Part shown: positions 45,641 to 57,800 of the stretch, one piece after another
Layout: each line of letters begins with the position of its first letter
Position numbering within the stretch: the first letter of the stretch is position 1
Origin: Ignelater luminosus
Taxonomy: Eukaryota > Arthropoda > Insecta > Coleoptera > Elateridae
Assembly (NCBI GenBank): GCA_011009095.1
Contig: VTPC01006117.1
Location: forward strand, 96,583 to 160,582
Reading direction: 5' to 3'
DNA length: 64,000 nucleotides
Position numbers and translations under genes: made by a program
Notes under the pieces: generated by a model
The model's database searches: none
What the model was told of the DNA's origin: nothing
Seen by the model: the letters and a program-made list of their open reading frames with translations, nothing else

Positions 45641-48063
45641 CCCTTAATTAGGCGCATGGAGTTATTGGAACTTTGAATAAAAAACATTGTGCTTAGATTA
45701 ATCCGAACACCCTGTTGTTCTGGGTAGATTCCTAAACCCCCACAGTGTACAATATTCAGTCATCCCTAGAACAGCAGCGTATGCGCACGTGTCTCTGCTA
45801 TCTTGTGCTGTGACCCCATGCGACTACCATATCTACGTAACTTTTTTTTACCAGAGGTAAGTTTTTATTAATTGTATTTATATGAATTTATATTGCATGT
45901 TTTGTTATAAATTCATAGTTATTTTAAGATCTTTACTTTATTTGCCAAAATAAAACGTGTTATAATTATTTTTATACCTAAAACTCGCATAAACTTATTA
46001 GTGAGTCTATTATCTTTGTGCATCTTTTCATTTTGCTTTTAGTAAATAAAAATGGCCAAACGAGAAAGGCAGCTATTGCAGTGCCTAGAAAAAGTATCTA
46101 ATTTTGAACAAGATGTTGCTGCTTCTGACTTCGAAGAAGAGTTTGTGGGTGAAACAGCCGAACAAAGCGAGCTTGATTTTGAAACCAAAACAGAATACGA
46201 CATATCACCGCCACAAATCAATAATGAAGATGTTTTTAAGGATCATCACGGTAACTATTATTTGTCTAGACATATATGTACAAAGAAATGGCCCTAAAGT
46301 AAATTGGTCAAAAACGTCACCATCAAACACAGTAAGGACCCGAGCCTGGGATCGAACGGTGTGCAAAACATACTAAAACCTCGAAAGAATGTTTTCTTAT
46401 CTATTTTTTTATTTAAAAGTTATTGAGTTTCTTGTAATGTGTACCAACTTGTACATTGAGAACATAAAAAAGAAATTCCAAAGAGAACGAGATGCAAATC
46501 CTACTGATGTTGTAGAAGTAAAAGCATTTTTAGATTTACTGGTGATGGCTAGAGTTCTAAAAGTATCTCACTTCAATTTTCTAAAATCTATGGGCTCATG
46601 ATTGATCGGGTGTAGAAATATTTCACTTGACAATGTCTTACAAACGTTTTCTTTTCTTGTTGCGATGCTTGCGGTTTGATAATGTTTTAGACCGACCTGA
46701 AAGACAAAAAACTGATAATTCAGCTGCTGTAAGGAGACTGCCAATTATACTAAATGAAACGTTTCTATCAGTATATTGCCCTAGTGAAAACCTAACTATT
46801 GATGAGCAGCTCATTGGATTTTGAAGTCGGTTTAGGGGGAAAGTTTATATACCTAATAAACCAAACAAATACGGCATAAAAGTGGAGGCTATGGTGGAAG
46901 CAAAAGCACATTATCTATGCAAGTTTAAGGTATACTCTGGTAAGCAACCAGATGGAGAATATCAGGTATTTAATTCTCCAGACGATATAGTAAAACGTCT
47001 AGTTGAGCCTGTGAAACGCAGTGGTCGTAAGATTACAACCGATAACCGGTATACGAGCATAAAGCTTGCCAAGGAATTACTGACACCTGAATACAAATTG
47101 ACCCTTGTTGGTACACTGAATAAAAGAAAGCCTGATATCCCATTAGAGTTCTTGCCAAATCAAAACAGACCACAATTTAGTTCACTTTTTGCACTTCATG
47201 ATCAAATTACATTAGTATCTTATTTCCCAAAACTAAAAAAAGCTGTTGTTCTACTTTCCACCATGCATAATGATATGGTTATTGATATGTCTACGAACGA
47301 AACACAAAAGCCTGAAATTATTACTCACTGTAATGATACCAAAGGAAGTGTAGATTGCAATGATCAACTTTGTGCTACTTATAACGTCGCGCCGGAAGAA
47401 GAACTAAAAGATGGCTTTTGGCAACATTTCTCCATCTTTTAAATGTGTCTGGCATAAATGCATGGATTGTTCATAAAGCAAACACTGATAAGACTGGTAC
47501 CCACGTAAGACGTGTGTTTTTGAAGACATTGGCAACGGAACTTGTTGAAGATCACCAAACACGTTGCATTTGTCAGCGTACTGTTTCTACCACGACGAAA
47601 AAGCGTCTCTGTGAGGGACATGATAAGCAGGAACCTGTATATCAATGGAAAGCCAAACGCGTACTTTGTTCGGTTTGTCCTAGGAAGAACGATAAAAAAG
47701 TGGCAACTAAATGCAACAAATGTAAATTTGTTTGCACCCAACACTTTAGTACCTTTTGCATTGAATGCATAAAAGATGAGTTATCTGACCTTTATTATTA
47801 ATTTTTTTTAATTTTTGATTTTACTATTACCAAAAATTTGTAATTTAAGAGAAGTTTATTTTATGTTAATTTTTTTCTATAATTTAATTGAATAAAAAAG
47901 GTTTTGTTCATTAGAGTTAAATTTAATAAAGTGTATAATTATTTTGTAAAATAAATTATTTTGTTTTATTACAAATACCCTAAAATGTAGATGATTGTTT
48001 TTGGGGTCGTCAGCGACCCCATTCGACTAGTTATGTGATTTTGATATTGCGCCTAATTAAGGG
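45641..48063 (+). mobile_element. piggyBac-type DNA transposon, 2423 bp
   Basis: CCCTTAATTAGGCGCA (45641-45656) and its exact inverse (48048-48063) form 16-bp terminal inverted repeats around a piggyBac transposase. The right end is followed by TTAA (48064-48067), the obligatory piggyBac target, but the left end is preceded by TCCA, so the left target copy has mutated or the flank has been exchanged. Length is standard for the superfamily. Just inside the right end is a 7-bp hairpin, GGGGTCG / CGACCCC (48003-48020). Confidence 0.9.
46052..47801 (+). pseudogene. piggyBac transposase, frameshifted but triad present
   Basis: The start is ATG 46052 with an acidic N-terminus. Segments follow: ENIKKKFQRERD and FLDLLVMARVLKVSHFNF (46480-46590), MSYKRFLFLLRCLRFDN, and LTIDEQLIGF (first Asp near 46801), with a TGA at 46822-46824 instead of the Arg codon expected next. 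ITTDNRYTSIKLAKELL (second Asp near 47041) and KGSVDCNDQLCATYNV (third Asp near 47353) follow. The last frame (47418-47801) ends in a cysteine-rich zinc domain (RCICQ, LCSVCPR, CNKCKFVCTQHFSTFCIECI), the C-terminal domain that binds TIR DNA in piggyBac. About four frame breaks inactivate it; all DDD codons survive. Confidence 0.92.
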
Positions 48064-49533
48064 TTAAGATTAAAGAATAACGTGTATAAAAGCCGAATAA
48101 TAGTAATGTTTATGTAAAAGCTATTGAGAGCAACAACTGTATAAATAAAGTAAAATTAGCAAACGTCAAGGAGATGGCGCTGTCAAAAATGGTTGTATTT
48201 ACTTAAAGGAAATAAGATAAGGTAGATGTTTGTACGAGTTCAGTATTGCAAGCGAGAATTTCTCTTATGTTGTGTTATTTTTAGAATATTTGAATTTTAT
48301 ATCGTGTTGCTGTGCTGATTTATAACAGTTGTATTTATTGTATTTTAAAACGTACCCAGGTCCGTAGCTGGCGGGCGGGCAGTGCGTGTATAACACGCGG
48401 GCGCCACTTATAAGGGGCGCAAATCTAACTAACCAATCTAAATTTGCAGCCTTTAGAAGAAAGACACTGGAAAAGTAGAATAAAAGAGATGAATCCCTTG
48501 TATCATCATATAGATAAAGTTTATGATAGCCTGGAACAAATCGCTAATGATGGAAACAGGGATGCAAATACTAAACGTATGGCCCAAAGTTAAGCAGTTA
48601 AAATTAAATCGTTTAAATTCGCATGTTCCTTAACCATGTGGCACGATATTTTAACAAAAGTCAGTGTTGTAAGCAAACTACTTCAGAATGCTTAGGTTAA
48701 TAACCACGAGTCAGTAACCGCACTAAGAAACTTAAATTGTTATATCATTCAACTGAGAAGCAATAAAAGATTTGAAAATTTTGTCAAAAAGGCCACAGAG
48801 TTAGGCGACGAATTGGAAGTGGAATGCAAATCTCCAAAAGTAAATTTACTGCGGCGTAAAAAGAAAAACTGTTTTGTCTAATACGAAGCATCTGATAAAT
48901 CAAGCACCCTAGATTCAGAACAGTATTTTAAAGTTAAATATTATTTTCAAATTTTGGATTCAGTAAACACATTGTTACGTGTAAAAATGGGTTTAGTGAC
49001 CCTGTAACATGATGCAACATAAATAATAACGCTATGCCTTAAGAAACGACTTGGTCGGTTATATCGGAGATTGGGTCATAGAGAGGCCTAAATGGTAGAG
49101 AGCGGTAATGAAAGGGTTGTAGTTTGAGAGGGCGCCAGCCTTAGTTAACCTTGACCGATATAAGTGAACAGCTGACCCTATGACTAACCAACTGTTCCGG
49201 TCTACGGGATATTCAATAGGGTTCTCCTGCAACAGCTGATCAATCATAGAATACACACTGATTAAATTGGCTGTTTTGTGGTGTTCGCAGTTGAATTTAA
49301 GTAAGGCCGATCCCATAAACCTTATATTCTCAGAAACAAATTTGGTTACGTGCATCGATGGAATTAAACACCAGTTAATATCAAAACAAAACATCTATTG
49401 GTACACGTAAAAACGTTAAATATTTACAGGTACAGCACTCATTGAACAAGATAAGAGAACATAAGTTCAGGTTACACACAATAATACACACACTTACAAA
49501 AGGATTAAATAAAAGTACAAGAGAACAAATATA

Positions 49534-50815
49534 ACACATGGGCTAAAAAGCCCCAGGCCTAACAAATAGATGGCGCTAGTTCTATTGCATTCACCGCTTT
49601 TTCAGTTAGTACTAACCTTCAAAAGACAGCTGTTAACATTTCATGATATTCTATTCATTATTTTGTGAGTGACGCTACTTTTGTTATTTTCAAAACAATG
49701 GATCAAAAACAATTTCGTGTTTTAATTTTACACTGCTTCTTGATGGGAAAAAATACCGTTCAAGCGAAGCAATGGCTTGAAAAGTGTTATGGGGACTCCG
49801 CTCCATCAGAAACAACAATAAAACGTTGGTTTGCTGACTTCAAACGTGGTCGTAGAGACACCGATGATGCAGAACGCAGTGGACGTCCAAATGAGGCGGT
49901 AACACCAGAAAACATCAAAAAAATTTACAAAATCGTTTTGAATGATCGAAAAGTGAAGTTGCGTGAGTTAGCTGACAGCGTAAAGATATCAAAAGAACGT
50001 GTTGGCTTTATATTGCATGAGTATTTGACTATGAGAAAGCTCTGCTCAAAGTGGGTGCCGCGTTTGCTCACTGTTCACCAAAAACAAAAACGTGTTGATG
50101 TTTCTGAGCAGTGTTTGGCCATGTTTAAACGTAACAAACCGGAATTTTTGCGTCGATATGTGACAATGGATGAAACATGGCTCCATCACTTCACTCCGAA
50201 ATCAAAACGATCGTCATCTGAGGGGACAGCAACTGGTGAACTTTGTCCAAAGCGACCGAAAGCACAACAATCGGCTGGAAAGGTTATGGCCTCGGTATTT
50301 TGGGATGTGCGTGGTGTAATAGTCATCGACTATCTTGAGAAGGAAAAAAATACCATCAACAGTGAACATTATATAGCGTTATTGGAGCGTTTGAAGGCCG
50401 AAAGTGCAAAGAAACGACCGCATATGGCAAAGAAAAAAATTTTGTTTCATCAAGACAACGCACCGTGTCACAAGTCAATCAAAACAATGGCAAAATTACA
50501 TGAATTGAACTTCGAATTGCTCCCACATTCACCGTATTCGCCAGATTTGGCTCCCAGCGACTACTGGCTGTTCGCAGACCTGAAAAAAATGCTTGCCGTT
50601 AAGAAATTTCGCTCGAATGAAGAGGTTATCGCTGAAACTCAGTCCTATTTTGAGGCAAAAGATAAATCGTTCTACAAAAGTGGTATTGAAATGTTAGAGC
50701 GGCGCTGGAATGATTGCGTTGTTCTTGATGGAAATTACGTTGATGAATAAAGCTAATTTTGAACAAAAAAAACCGTGTTTTCTCTGTTAGGCCTGGGACT
50801 TTTCAGCCCATGTGT
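49534..50815 (+). mobile_element. mariner element, complete, TA target
   Basis: The ends read ACACATGGGCT (49534) and AGCCCATGTGT (ending 50815) as inverted repeats extending about 30 bp, continuing GAAAAG-CCCAGGCCTAAC on the inner side. TA flanks it at 49532-49533 and 50816-50817. At 1282 bp it has standard mariner size and contains one uninterrupted transposase. It sits inside X copy 1 and is the youngest layer of that nest. Confidence 0.95.
49698..50750 (+). CDS. mariner transposase, full-length open frame, 350 aa
   Basis: I chose ATG 49698 (MDQKQFRVLILHCFLMG), the start used by mariner proteins. The upstream in-frame ATG-like extension to 49665 overlaps the element leader. N-terminal helix-turn-helix domains run to about residue 110, followed by the linker KWVPRLL (family WVPHEL). 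The catalytic triad is D158 (TMDETWLHHF), D253 (FHQDNAPCHKS) and D288 (SPDLAPSDYWLF). There are 34 residues between D253 and D288, so it is DD34D, the mariner signature. The protein would bind the TIRs and catalyse cut-and-paste at TA sites. Possible weakening changes are SSSEGTATG, where relatives usually have Trp for Gly, and an extra residue near DYLEKEKNTI. There are no stops or frameshifts. Confidence 0.95.
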   Translation: MDQKQFRVLILHCFLMGKNTVQAKQWLEKCYGDSAPSETTIKRWFADFKRGRRDTDDAERSGRPNEAVTPENIKKIYKIVLNDRKVKLRELADSVKISKERVGFILHEYLTMRKLCSKWVPRLLTVHQKQKRVDVSEQCLAMFKRNKPEFLRRYVTMDETWLHHFTPKSKRSSSEGTATGELCPKRPKAQQSAGKVMASVFWDVRGVIVIDYLEKEKNTINSEHYIALLERLKAESAKKRPHMAKKKILFHQDNAPCHKSIKTMAKLHELNFELLPHSPYSPDLAPSDYWLFADLKKMLAVKKFRSNEEVIAETQSYFEAKDKSFYKSGIEMLERRWNDCVVLDGNYVDE

Positions 50816-52229
50816 TAGTGTTAAGAAGGTTGATTTATGTGTCTGCTGCATCGGCCCGGGCTTCAAAATTTTAAGAATAAAGAAATATAAAATAACGAAA
50901 TTGAGGTACTTTAAATTTTAAGATGTTTGGGCTTTATTCATTCGCAGCAGAGGAAGCGAGAGGGAACAAAATGTTTTATTTGCAGACGAACGAAAAAGTT
51001 AACATTCGGCTAACCAAGGAACTTTTATTTCCTAGATTTATCGAGAAAGAAAAAATTAAATATCTAAAGAAACATACAAAATGCAAAATCAATTTGTAGC
51101 TTCAGAATTTCAAAACGGAATAACTTTTATACACTATTTACAAAAATTATTAAACGAAATATAGCCTAACGCTAAACGAAACAATAATTTAAATAATCTT
51201 AACAACATCAATAGAAGAAAAATTTCAACTTTTGAGAAATCATGAAAATACATTTGGTTTCTTGTGTAAAATGCAGTGTATTAGTGATAAAGAATTGCGA
51301 AAGTGTTGTGCTGATCTCGATCTGAAATTCAGTGATAAAGAGAGGGACGAAAAAGATGTAAACGGCATTGAGTTATACGACGAAATCGTTACTTTAACAA
51401 CATGGCAACCAAAATCCTAAAGATTTTTTAGAGTATATAACACAACAAAATATTAATTCGGTGTTTCCAAATCTTACAATAGCTCCCAAAATCCTTCTGT
51501 TCCTTCCAGTATCTGTAGCGGCAGCAGAAAGATCATTTTAAAAATTGAAATTTATTAAGAATTATTTTAGAAGTATAATGCATCACGACCGATTATTGGG
51601 CCTTGCATTTTTATCTATTAAAAGTGATATTTCTGAGAATTTAAATGTGGAAGAGGTAGTCGATCAGTTTGCTAATGCAAAAGTGAGGTGAGTACCTTTG
51701 TAAAAGATTTTACTAGTAAATAACTCTCATGTAAATTTTGTGTTATTTATAGAAATACCTAATTATTTACTCTTTAATTCTTAATTTAAAGCGTTCGTTT
51801 ACTTTTTCGAAGAAGGTAGTAAAACAACAGTATGTATTTATATTATACAGGTGTAAAATTGGCTCATTAATCATACGATTTAACAGTGAATATTTAACGT
51901 AGTAACTAAAATGCCTAATTATTTGCTTTCCTAATTATTTTAGAGCGAAAAGGTAAATTGGGCTTTTGTAGACAAAAGAAAATTTAGTGCACCTGTAATA
52001 CAAGTGTACATGTCATTTGTGTTATTTTCATTTTTTCGAAACCGGGCAAAAATTAAAACAGTAATTTCTGCAAACTCCTTATGATTCCTGAAGCAACTCT
52101 ACACCCTGTATACTAAAGTTTCGCAAATATCTTGCAAAAAGAAGCGAATATATGGGGGGCAGGGGGCGCCAAAATATGTTTCATCACGCAGGCGCTACAA
52201 CCCTCAGCTACGGGCTTGAACGTACCCAA

Positions 52230-54780
52230 AAATGCATTTCAATATCACATGCTGTCCTGAAATACTGAAGTCAGAAACATTATTTTGATACTGCATGATG
52301 GCTTTGAGTTGTTAAATGAAACTTTAACATGGATCGTTGGATATGGAAAATCAGGAAAATCTCACAGGAAAAATGAGCAGTACCTTTTCTTTTTTTTTCT
52401 TTTTGTTAATTCAGTTCACTTCATAAACAAAAGTTTTTATTTTCTTAGTCGTTTAACGGTTTTTTTTCTACATTTTCGCTACCAATAGCGATATATAAAA
52501 CAAAGTAAAACGTAAAACATTTAATTTCAATAAAAGCATGAACTTAAACGTCGTCATCGTGTACTTTAGCTAAAAAGAAATTACGTAAGAAATTTTATCT
52601 ACTTTTTGTACACGTTTTTATAAACACCGTTCATAACTAAATAGCAGATAAAAGCATTTTCATCTCAATATCTTACATTTTTAGAGTATTGAATAACTTT
52701 AACGTTGATAGTAAGAGAGAAACTTAGTTTTAGTCTATTACGCTTGACTTGAGTGAGCAAGTGCATTTGATTTATACTGCAACTAATAAATCGCTTGAGT
52801 GTAACTCCTTTACGTAACGGTGCAACTAACTTTACCCAGCGTAACTGAGTCTCTCAGTCTCTATGAATAATTTGATACATCAGATGCATTAAGTAGTTCT
52901 AAATTGATTTTACATTAGCACGTCTTCAAACAAGAACTAATTGATTAAGAACTTGAAATAGTGAATTATTTAGTAGTATGTAATGGATAAGAAAATTAGT
53001 TTGTGCTTAATAGTTTATGCCACGCTTACCACATGCTAAACACAGGTATGTATCTCTAAATGTTACTTTAATTAAAAACTAAAACTTTCCTTTTTTGTTT
53101 TTATCTACTTTTTATTCCATTTATTTCGTAAAAGTGATTCAACTAACCACCTACTTTTTGTTTTTCTTTTTTAATTAATTTACTCCAATTTTTTATCAGC
53201 ACTTAGATAGACTTTTAGAAATTTCCAAGGCTCTTTTAAATTGAGTAGATTACTTTTTTCAGAAGGGCCATTAGATGAAAACTCAGCACTTAAGGGATGA
53301 CAGATTTGTTTTCGAATGATTAAATCTGCATTATAAATTTAAAAGTTTTCCTCTGTCAACTGCGCCTGATTTTTGAAACTTTTCTGAGCTTTAAACTTCC
53401 TAAAAACATAAATCTCTCATCGAGGTCGCGAGCTATCCCACAGTCTTAAACATTTTCCACTTGGTTGGTTAGATAAGTTACACATTTCGATCCAAGCATT
53501 TTATAACAAATCCCACAAGTGTCATTTTAATCAATTTTGAAAAACTAAATCACTAAAATGTATAAGTGATAGAATAAAAATTGCTTTCACTAGAGATTAC
53601 TTTGTCAAAAAAATAATGTTATCGCAACGTGGATTGCGCCATAAAAAAACTGTTATGGATGCTAAAGGAAGTTTCAACAGGAGAATTATCTGATAAAGAA
53701 AATAAACACCGGGTATATAAACTATGTTAAAAAGAGAGTTTGATAACTTTATAATAAAAAAATGTTACGAGGTCGTAAAATGAGATCTATTTAAATTAAG
53801 AAAGTTGAAAGTTTAGTACGTTTAAACGTTGTTTGGATAATGTGTTGGTAATTCGGTTGTGTTGGATTGGTCTAAATTAAATTTCTTAAATGTAAATTAA
53901 ATTATTAAATGTAAAACTTCAGTTCAATCAAAAAAGTTGCTTGAAATATGGACCGAACGCTTTATTAAAAGTAGAGTCAGTCAAGGTAGAAAAAAATGCT
54001 AGAAACTTGGGGTGAAAATGAAGCAAGTTTTACAAGAAGGCGTTTTTTGAGCTTCTCGGTTATTATTTTTTTATAATTTACAAATTTCTCATTAATGGTA
54101 TAATGAAGGAAGAAAAATAATATCTAGTACAGTGTTAGAAAAAATTTTTTTTTAAATTATCTGTTTGAATTCCCAGATCTTTTAAGTTTAGATATGTAGC
54201 TGTTTACTTAAAAATATTATTTCCCTGACTTTTCCAATCTCATATTGATCTTTAAATCCTTGCAAGTGCCATAATCAAAGATAAGACCTTTTATTGCAAA
54301 AAAGCTATTTTTGATTGCTTGATGCTGCTACCATGAGTAAAAAAATGTAATATACTGCTATTTGAAAATTTAGGATCAGGACTTTTGTCTTGCTTTGTAC
54401 AAGACAGCTCTAGAACGCTGCACCACAAACATCACAGATGATGTTCTTTTCAAAATGGGTTAATGTTTAATGTTATATACTCTCGATGCACACCATATGG
54501 TACTGGAAGTTTAGTAGATTTATAATTTCCAAGATTTAATGTAATTCTCCTGTGCTTAATAAAAAATATTTCAATTATTACTTTTAACAAAATTAAACGC
54601 TTTAGTGAAATCAAAATAGAAACCTAAATCTTATTGCTTTTTGCGAAAAATTGATCAAATTTAAAAAGTCAAAAAATACAGTGATAGTTGACCGATAACA
54701 CAGGTCTGTATTTTGAAACTTTTTAAAAGTTGTTTGAATAGTTTCAGCCGATGCTTATGTTCTTTTTTGCGCAAAACCTG
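52230..54780. other. AT-rich interval, no gene recognised
   Basis: About 2.5 kb with only short open frames. The last few hundred bases may be the 3' untranslated part of the minus-strand family Y relic. Confidence 0.5.
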
Positions 54781-54818
54781 AAAATGACTTTCATTTACCT
54801 CTATTGCATAAGGGTTTG

Positions 54819-57800
54819 TCACAAAAAGATGTCATAATATCGTCTGATCTTCATAGTTCTTTGAAGAACCTTGTTTGTTTCGCCAAAGCTTCTTTTGGTG
54901 CTTTTGCGTTTGTGATCAACTTGTTCTTTCTTCCTATGCAACGTCCAGCAGTAGTCCGCCTTCATGTTATCATTCCACAGCCCCTGATACCTCCGTTCCA
55001 TCTCCTTAATGTCTTTATGGAATCTCTCTTCCTGCTCCTCGCTTACTGCACCTAGATTTTCAGGGATGTAGTCGAGATGAAAGTGCAGAAAGTAAACTTT
55101 CATATCAATTGAGCATCTCAAACGTGGAAACTTTTCTAGTACCTTTTCCACAACCTCTTTAAAATTGAGATCTTTTTGACTTTTTAAAAACTTATTGACA
55201 TCTTTGAACGCATTCCAGGCTTCATTTTTGTCTTCCTCCATTGATGAACCAAACTGGTCGTCTTTCATGAGCTTTAGTATGTCAGGTGTAACAAGAACTC
55301 CCTCTTTCAATTTTGCACCAGAGTCTCGAAAACTTTTCGCACAAGTATTTAAAACATTTCCCTTCTTTGCTGAACGCTCTAATAAAGTGATGTATGAGTT
55401 CAAGCTTTATATAAAGCGGAGGGTCAGAACTTTGTTTGAGTCAACCAAACTTCTTTGAAGTACATGGTTTCTCCTGCCTCTGGAAATTCTCGTCTGGGCC
55501 ACTCCTTTTTTGCCCAATGCTGGGCCTTGTCGCGACTGTCTGATTTACACAGAAAGCAGGGATACTATGTGTAGACTCCCTGCTGCCCAAGAAGCATAAA
55601 CAGCACTTTCAAATCTCCACATATGATCCACTGGTGGTCTTTGTATTTAAGTTTGGAGAGAACTACTTCTAAATTCTTATAACGCTCCTTTAGGTGAACT
55701 GAATAACCTACACGCAATCATACGTATTTGTTATCATTGTGAAGTAACACTGCTTTCATACTCCATTCGTGTTGAATTTCAATTTTGTTCATCCCTATTA
55801 TATTTATAAATTTAGAAAATAAAAGTTTCTCGGTTAGCCGAATGTTGACCTTTTGTCTGCAAATAACACATTTTCTTCCTTCTCGTTTTCTCTGTTGCGA
55901 ATGAATAAAACCCGAACATCTTAAAAATTTAATGTATCTCAATTTCGTTATTTTATATTTCCTTATTCCTAGAATTTTGTAGCCTGTGTCAATGCAACAG
56001 ACATATAAATCAATTTTATGACTTGCCGCTTGACACTATAATATGCAAATTAGTTTTGTAGGACAATCTGAGTTTAAACAGGGTATTGTGGATTAATTTC
56101 CCTAGCTTAATTGTTTTCCACTGAACAAAATCCTGTCGTTATTACCTCGAATCATTTAATCGAGGGGAAAGAACGCTTCAATATGGCGTCAACCCAATGC
56201 GTCTTCTCGTTGAAAATGTCTAGTCAGTCAGCATCCAGTTTTGTCCTACCTCAGACGCGGTGTTAATACACGCGCGATTTCGTATCGTACCTGGATATCT
56301 TTCTCGTGAAGTATTTACAGAAGTCGCGAAATCTATTAAGATTTAACTACCAAAGTTGTGTAACCTATTCCGTACAATAAGCGTCACAAGCTTCTTATCT
56401 TCGCAAATAATAAATTCCCTGTAGAACAGGAAGCTGTTGTTGTATTTATTTATTATCCTCTACCGGCAGTCTTCAGACTGAATAACAAATCTTTAACATG
56501 TATCTTTATCGTACGATCTCGTCTAGAATAACATTTCCTGGGGTTCCCCGACACCTGATGATTTGGGTCACTCACTCAACCAGGCGGCGTTGTGTTCACA
56601 GTCGACGACCGATTGCTTGTGCGCCGTGCAAATGAATGTGCCGCGATTTCCCTATGTATATATATATATCGTTGGATTAATTATCGCTGTAAGTTTATTT
56701 GACTGCATACATTTATGTCATTTAAGTCTTAGAGCAATTACTGCAAAAATACCTTATCTCTTTGTTTATTACGAACCCAAAGAAGGGTCACCGACAATCT
56801 CTAATAGTTGTTTTACTTTAGCTTATAGAAACAGTTAATTCAATCCAATTTCTAGTAAGTTTATTATAAGCAAATATAAACGAAGGAGATCACTTCATAT
56901 TAGTTTAAGAGTTCATTGTATTATTCAAAATTTGCAAAGTTTTAATCGGTCTATTTACCTTTAACGTTCCTTGAAGAACAATAGATATTCGATTTAGCAT
57001 TGACGTTTATTATCGAAATTTTATAAATCATTAACTCATGTTTGTTTCTTTTCTGTCATAAGTGAACGACATTGAAGAATAGATCACGAGATTGTTTACC
57101 TACTTTAGTAAATATCGCTCAATTCTTTGTTTGCATTCAATATACACCGTTTTTCTGTGTTATGTTTACTTGATATCGCTCACCTACATACATTTGTGTA
57201 TCGTGTACCTTTCTTTTATGTCAATGTATTTGTATAATATTGTGTGTAACCTGAACTTATGTTCTTTTGTTTCGTTTGTCGAGTACCGTACCTGTAAATA
57301 TTTGTTATTCCTACGTGTGCTAATAGGTGTTTTTTTTTTATTCTGTTGTTTAATTCTGTCAGTAGCCGCAGTGAAATTTGTTTCATGAAACATAAGGTAC
57401 GTAGAAACGGCCTTACATAAATTCCACTGCGAGCACTACAAGCTAGCCAATTTAATAAGTAAGTATTATGTAATCTATCAGCTGTCACAGGAGAACCCTA
57501 TTTGTCTCCTCGGAGGTTATCTTTTCAAAGTCAACCCCACAAATAAGCATCTTAAAGACCAGGATAGTTGGTTAGTCTTAGGATCAGCTGTTCACTTATA
57601 TCGGTCAAGGTTAACTAAGACTGGCGCTCTTTCAATTACAACCCTACCGCTACCGTTCTCTGCCATTTAGGCCTCTCTATGACCCCGACCCAGTCTCCGG
57701 CCAAATAGAGCTAATCGCTTCTTAAGGCATACCGTTATTATTTTATATTGCGTCATTTCAGAGGGTCACTAAACCCACTTTTACACATAACAAGACATAA

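Larger units (their letters stand above)
48973..51204 (+). mobile_element. LTR-like insertion X, copy 1 (inside the hAT)
   Basis: It begins TGTTACGTG and ends CTTAACA. ACAT is duplicated at 48969-48972 and 51205-51208. Excision restores the hAT frame exactly. TGTTA...TAACA ends with a 4-bp duplication indicate an LTR, probably a solo LTR, since no pol motif is seen. Without the mariner it is about 0.95 kb. Bases 48973-49533 and 50818-51045 match X copy 2 at 55803-57792 in inverse orientation. A minus-strand open frame (49394-49059) is partly conserved in copy 2, but may be fortuitous. Confidence 0.82.
48430..51690 (+). pseudogene. hAT transposase fragments (ZMYM1-like), split by insertion
   Basis: The left part (48480-48972) reads LYHHIDKVYDSLEQIANDG, then FACSLTMWHDILTKVSVVSK and ESVTALRNLNCYIIQLRSNK, with YFKVKYYFQILDSVNT. 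After the insert the reading continues directly with SIEEKFQLLRNHENTFGFLC (51208 on), DLKFSDKERDEKDVNGIELY, and the hATC dimerisation block LPVSVAAAERSF, where a TAA replaces the next Ser codon, then NYFRSIMHHDRLLGLAFLSI. The TTF-type finger and first catalytic Asp region are absent. Its join across the insert is exact once one ACAT is removed. Confidence 0.85.
48357..52218 (+). mobile_element. hAT transposon (ZMYM1-like) with 8-bp target duplication
   Basis: The ends CAGGTCCGTAGC (48357) and GCTACGGGCTTG (ending 52218) are imperfect inverse copies. AACGTACC occurs exactly on both sides (48349-48356 and 52219-52226). Inside are fragments of a hAT transposase, an LTR-like insert (48973-51204) and, within that, a mariner. 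Without inserts the element is about 1.63 kb, too short for a complete ZMYM1-like gene, so it is internally deleted as well as interrupted. Confidence 0.92.

Noticed and set aside
46320..46355. tRNA-like string CCCGAGCCTGGGATCGAAC
   Set aside because: It resembles a T-arm, but there is no acceptor stem, anticodon arm or D-arm around it, and it lies inside the piggyBac transposase region.
49059..49394. 111-residue minus-strand frame in X copy 1 as a gene
   Set aside because: Copy 2 has related residues but with stops and indels. It is more simply explained as conserved LTR nucleotide sequence.
56100..56553. Possible solo LTR starting TGTCGGGGAACCCC on the minus strand within X copy 2
   Set aside because: No matching CA end or target duplication could be found, so it is mentioned only under X copy 2.
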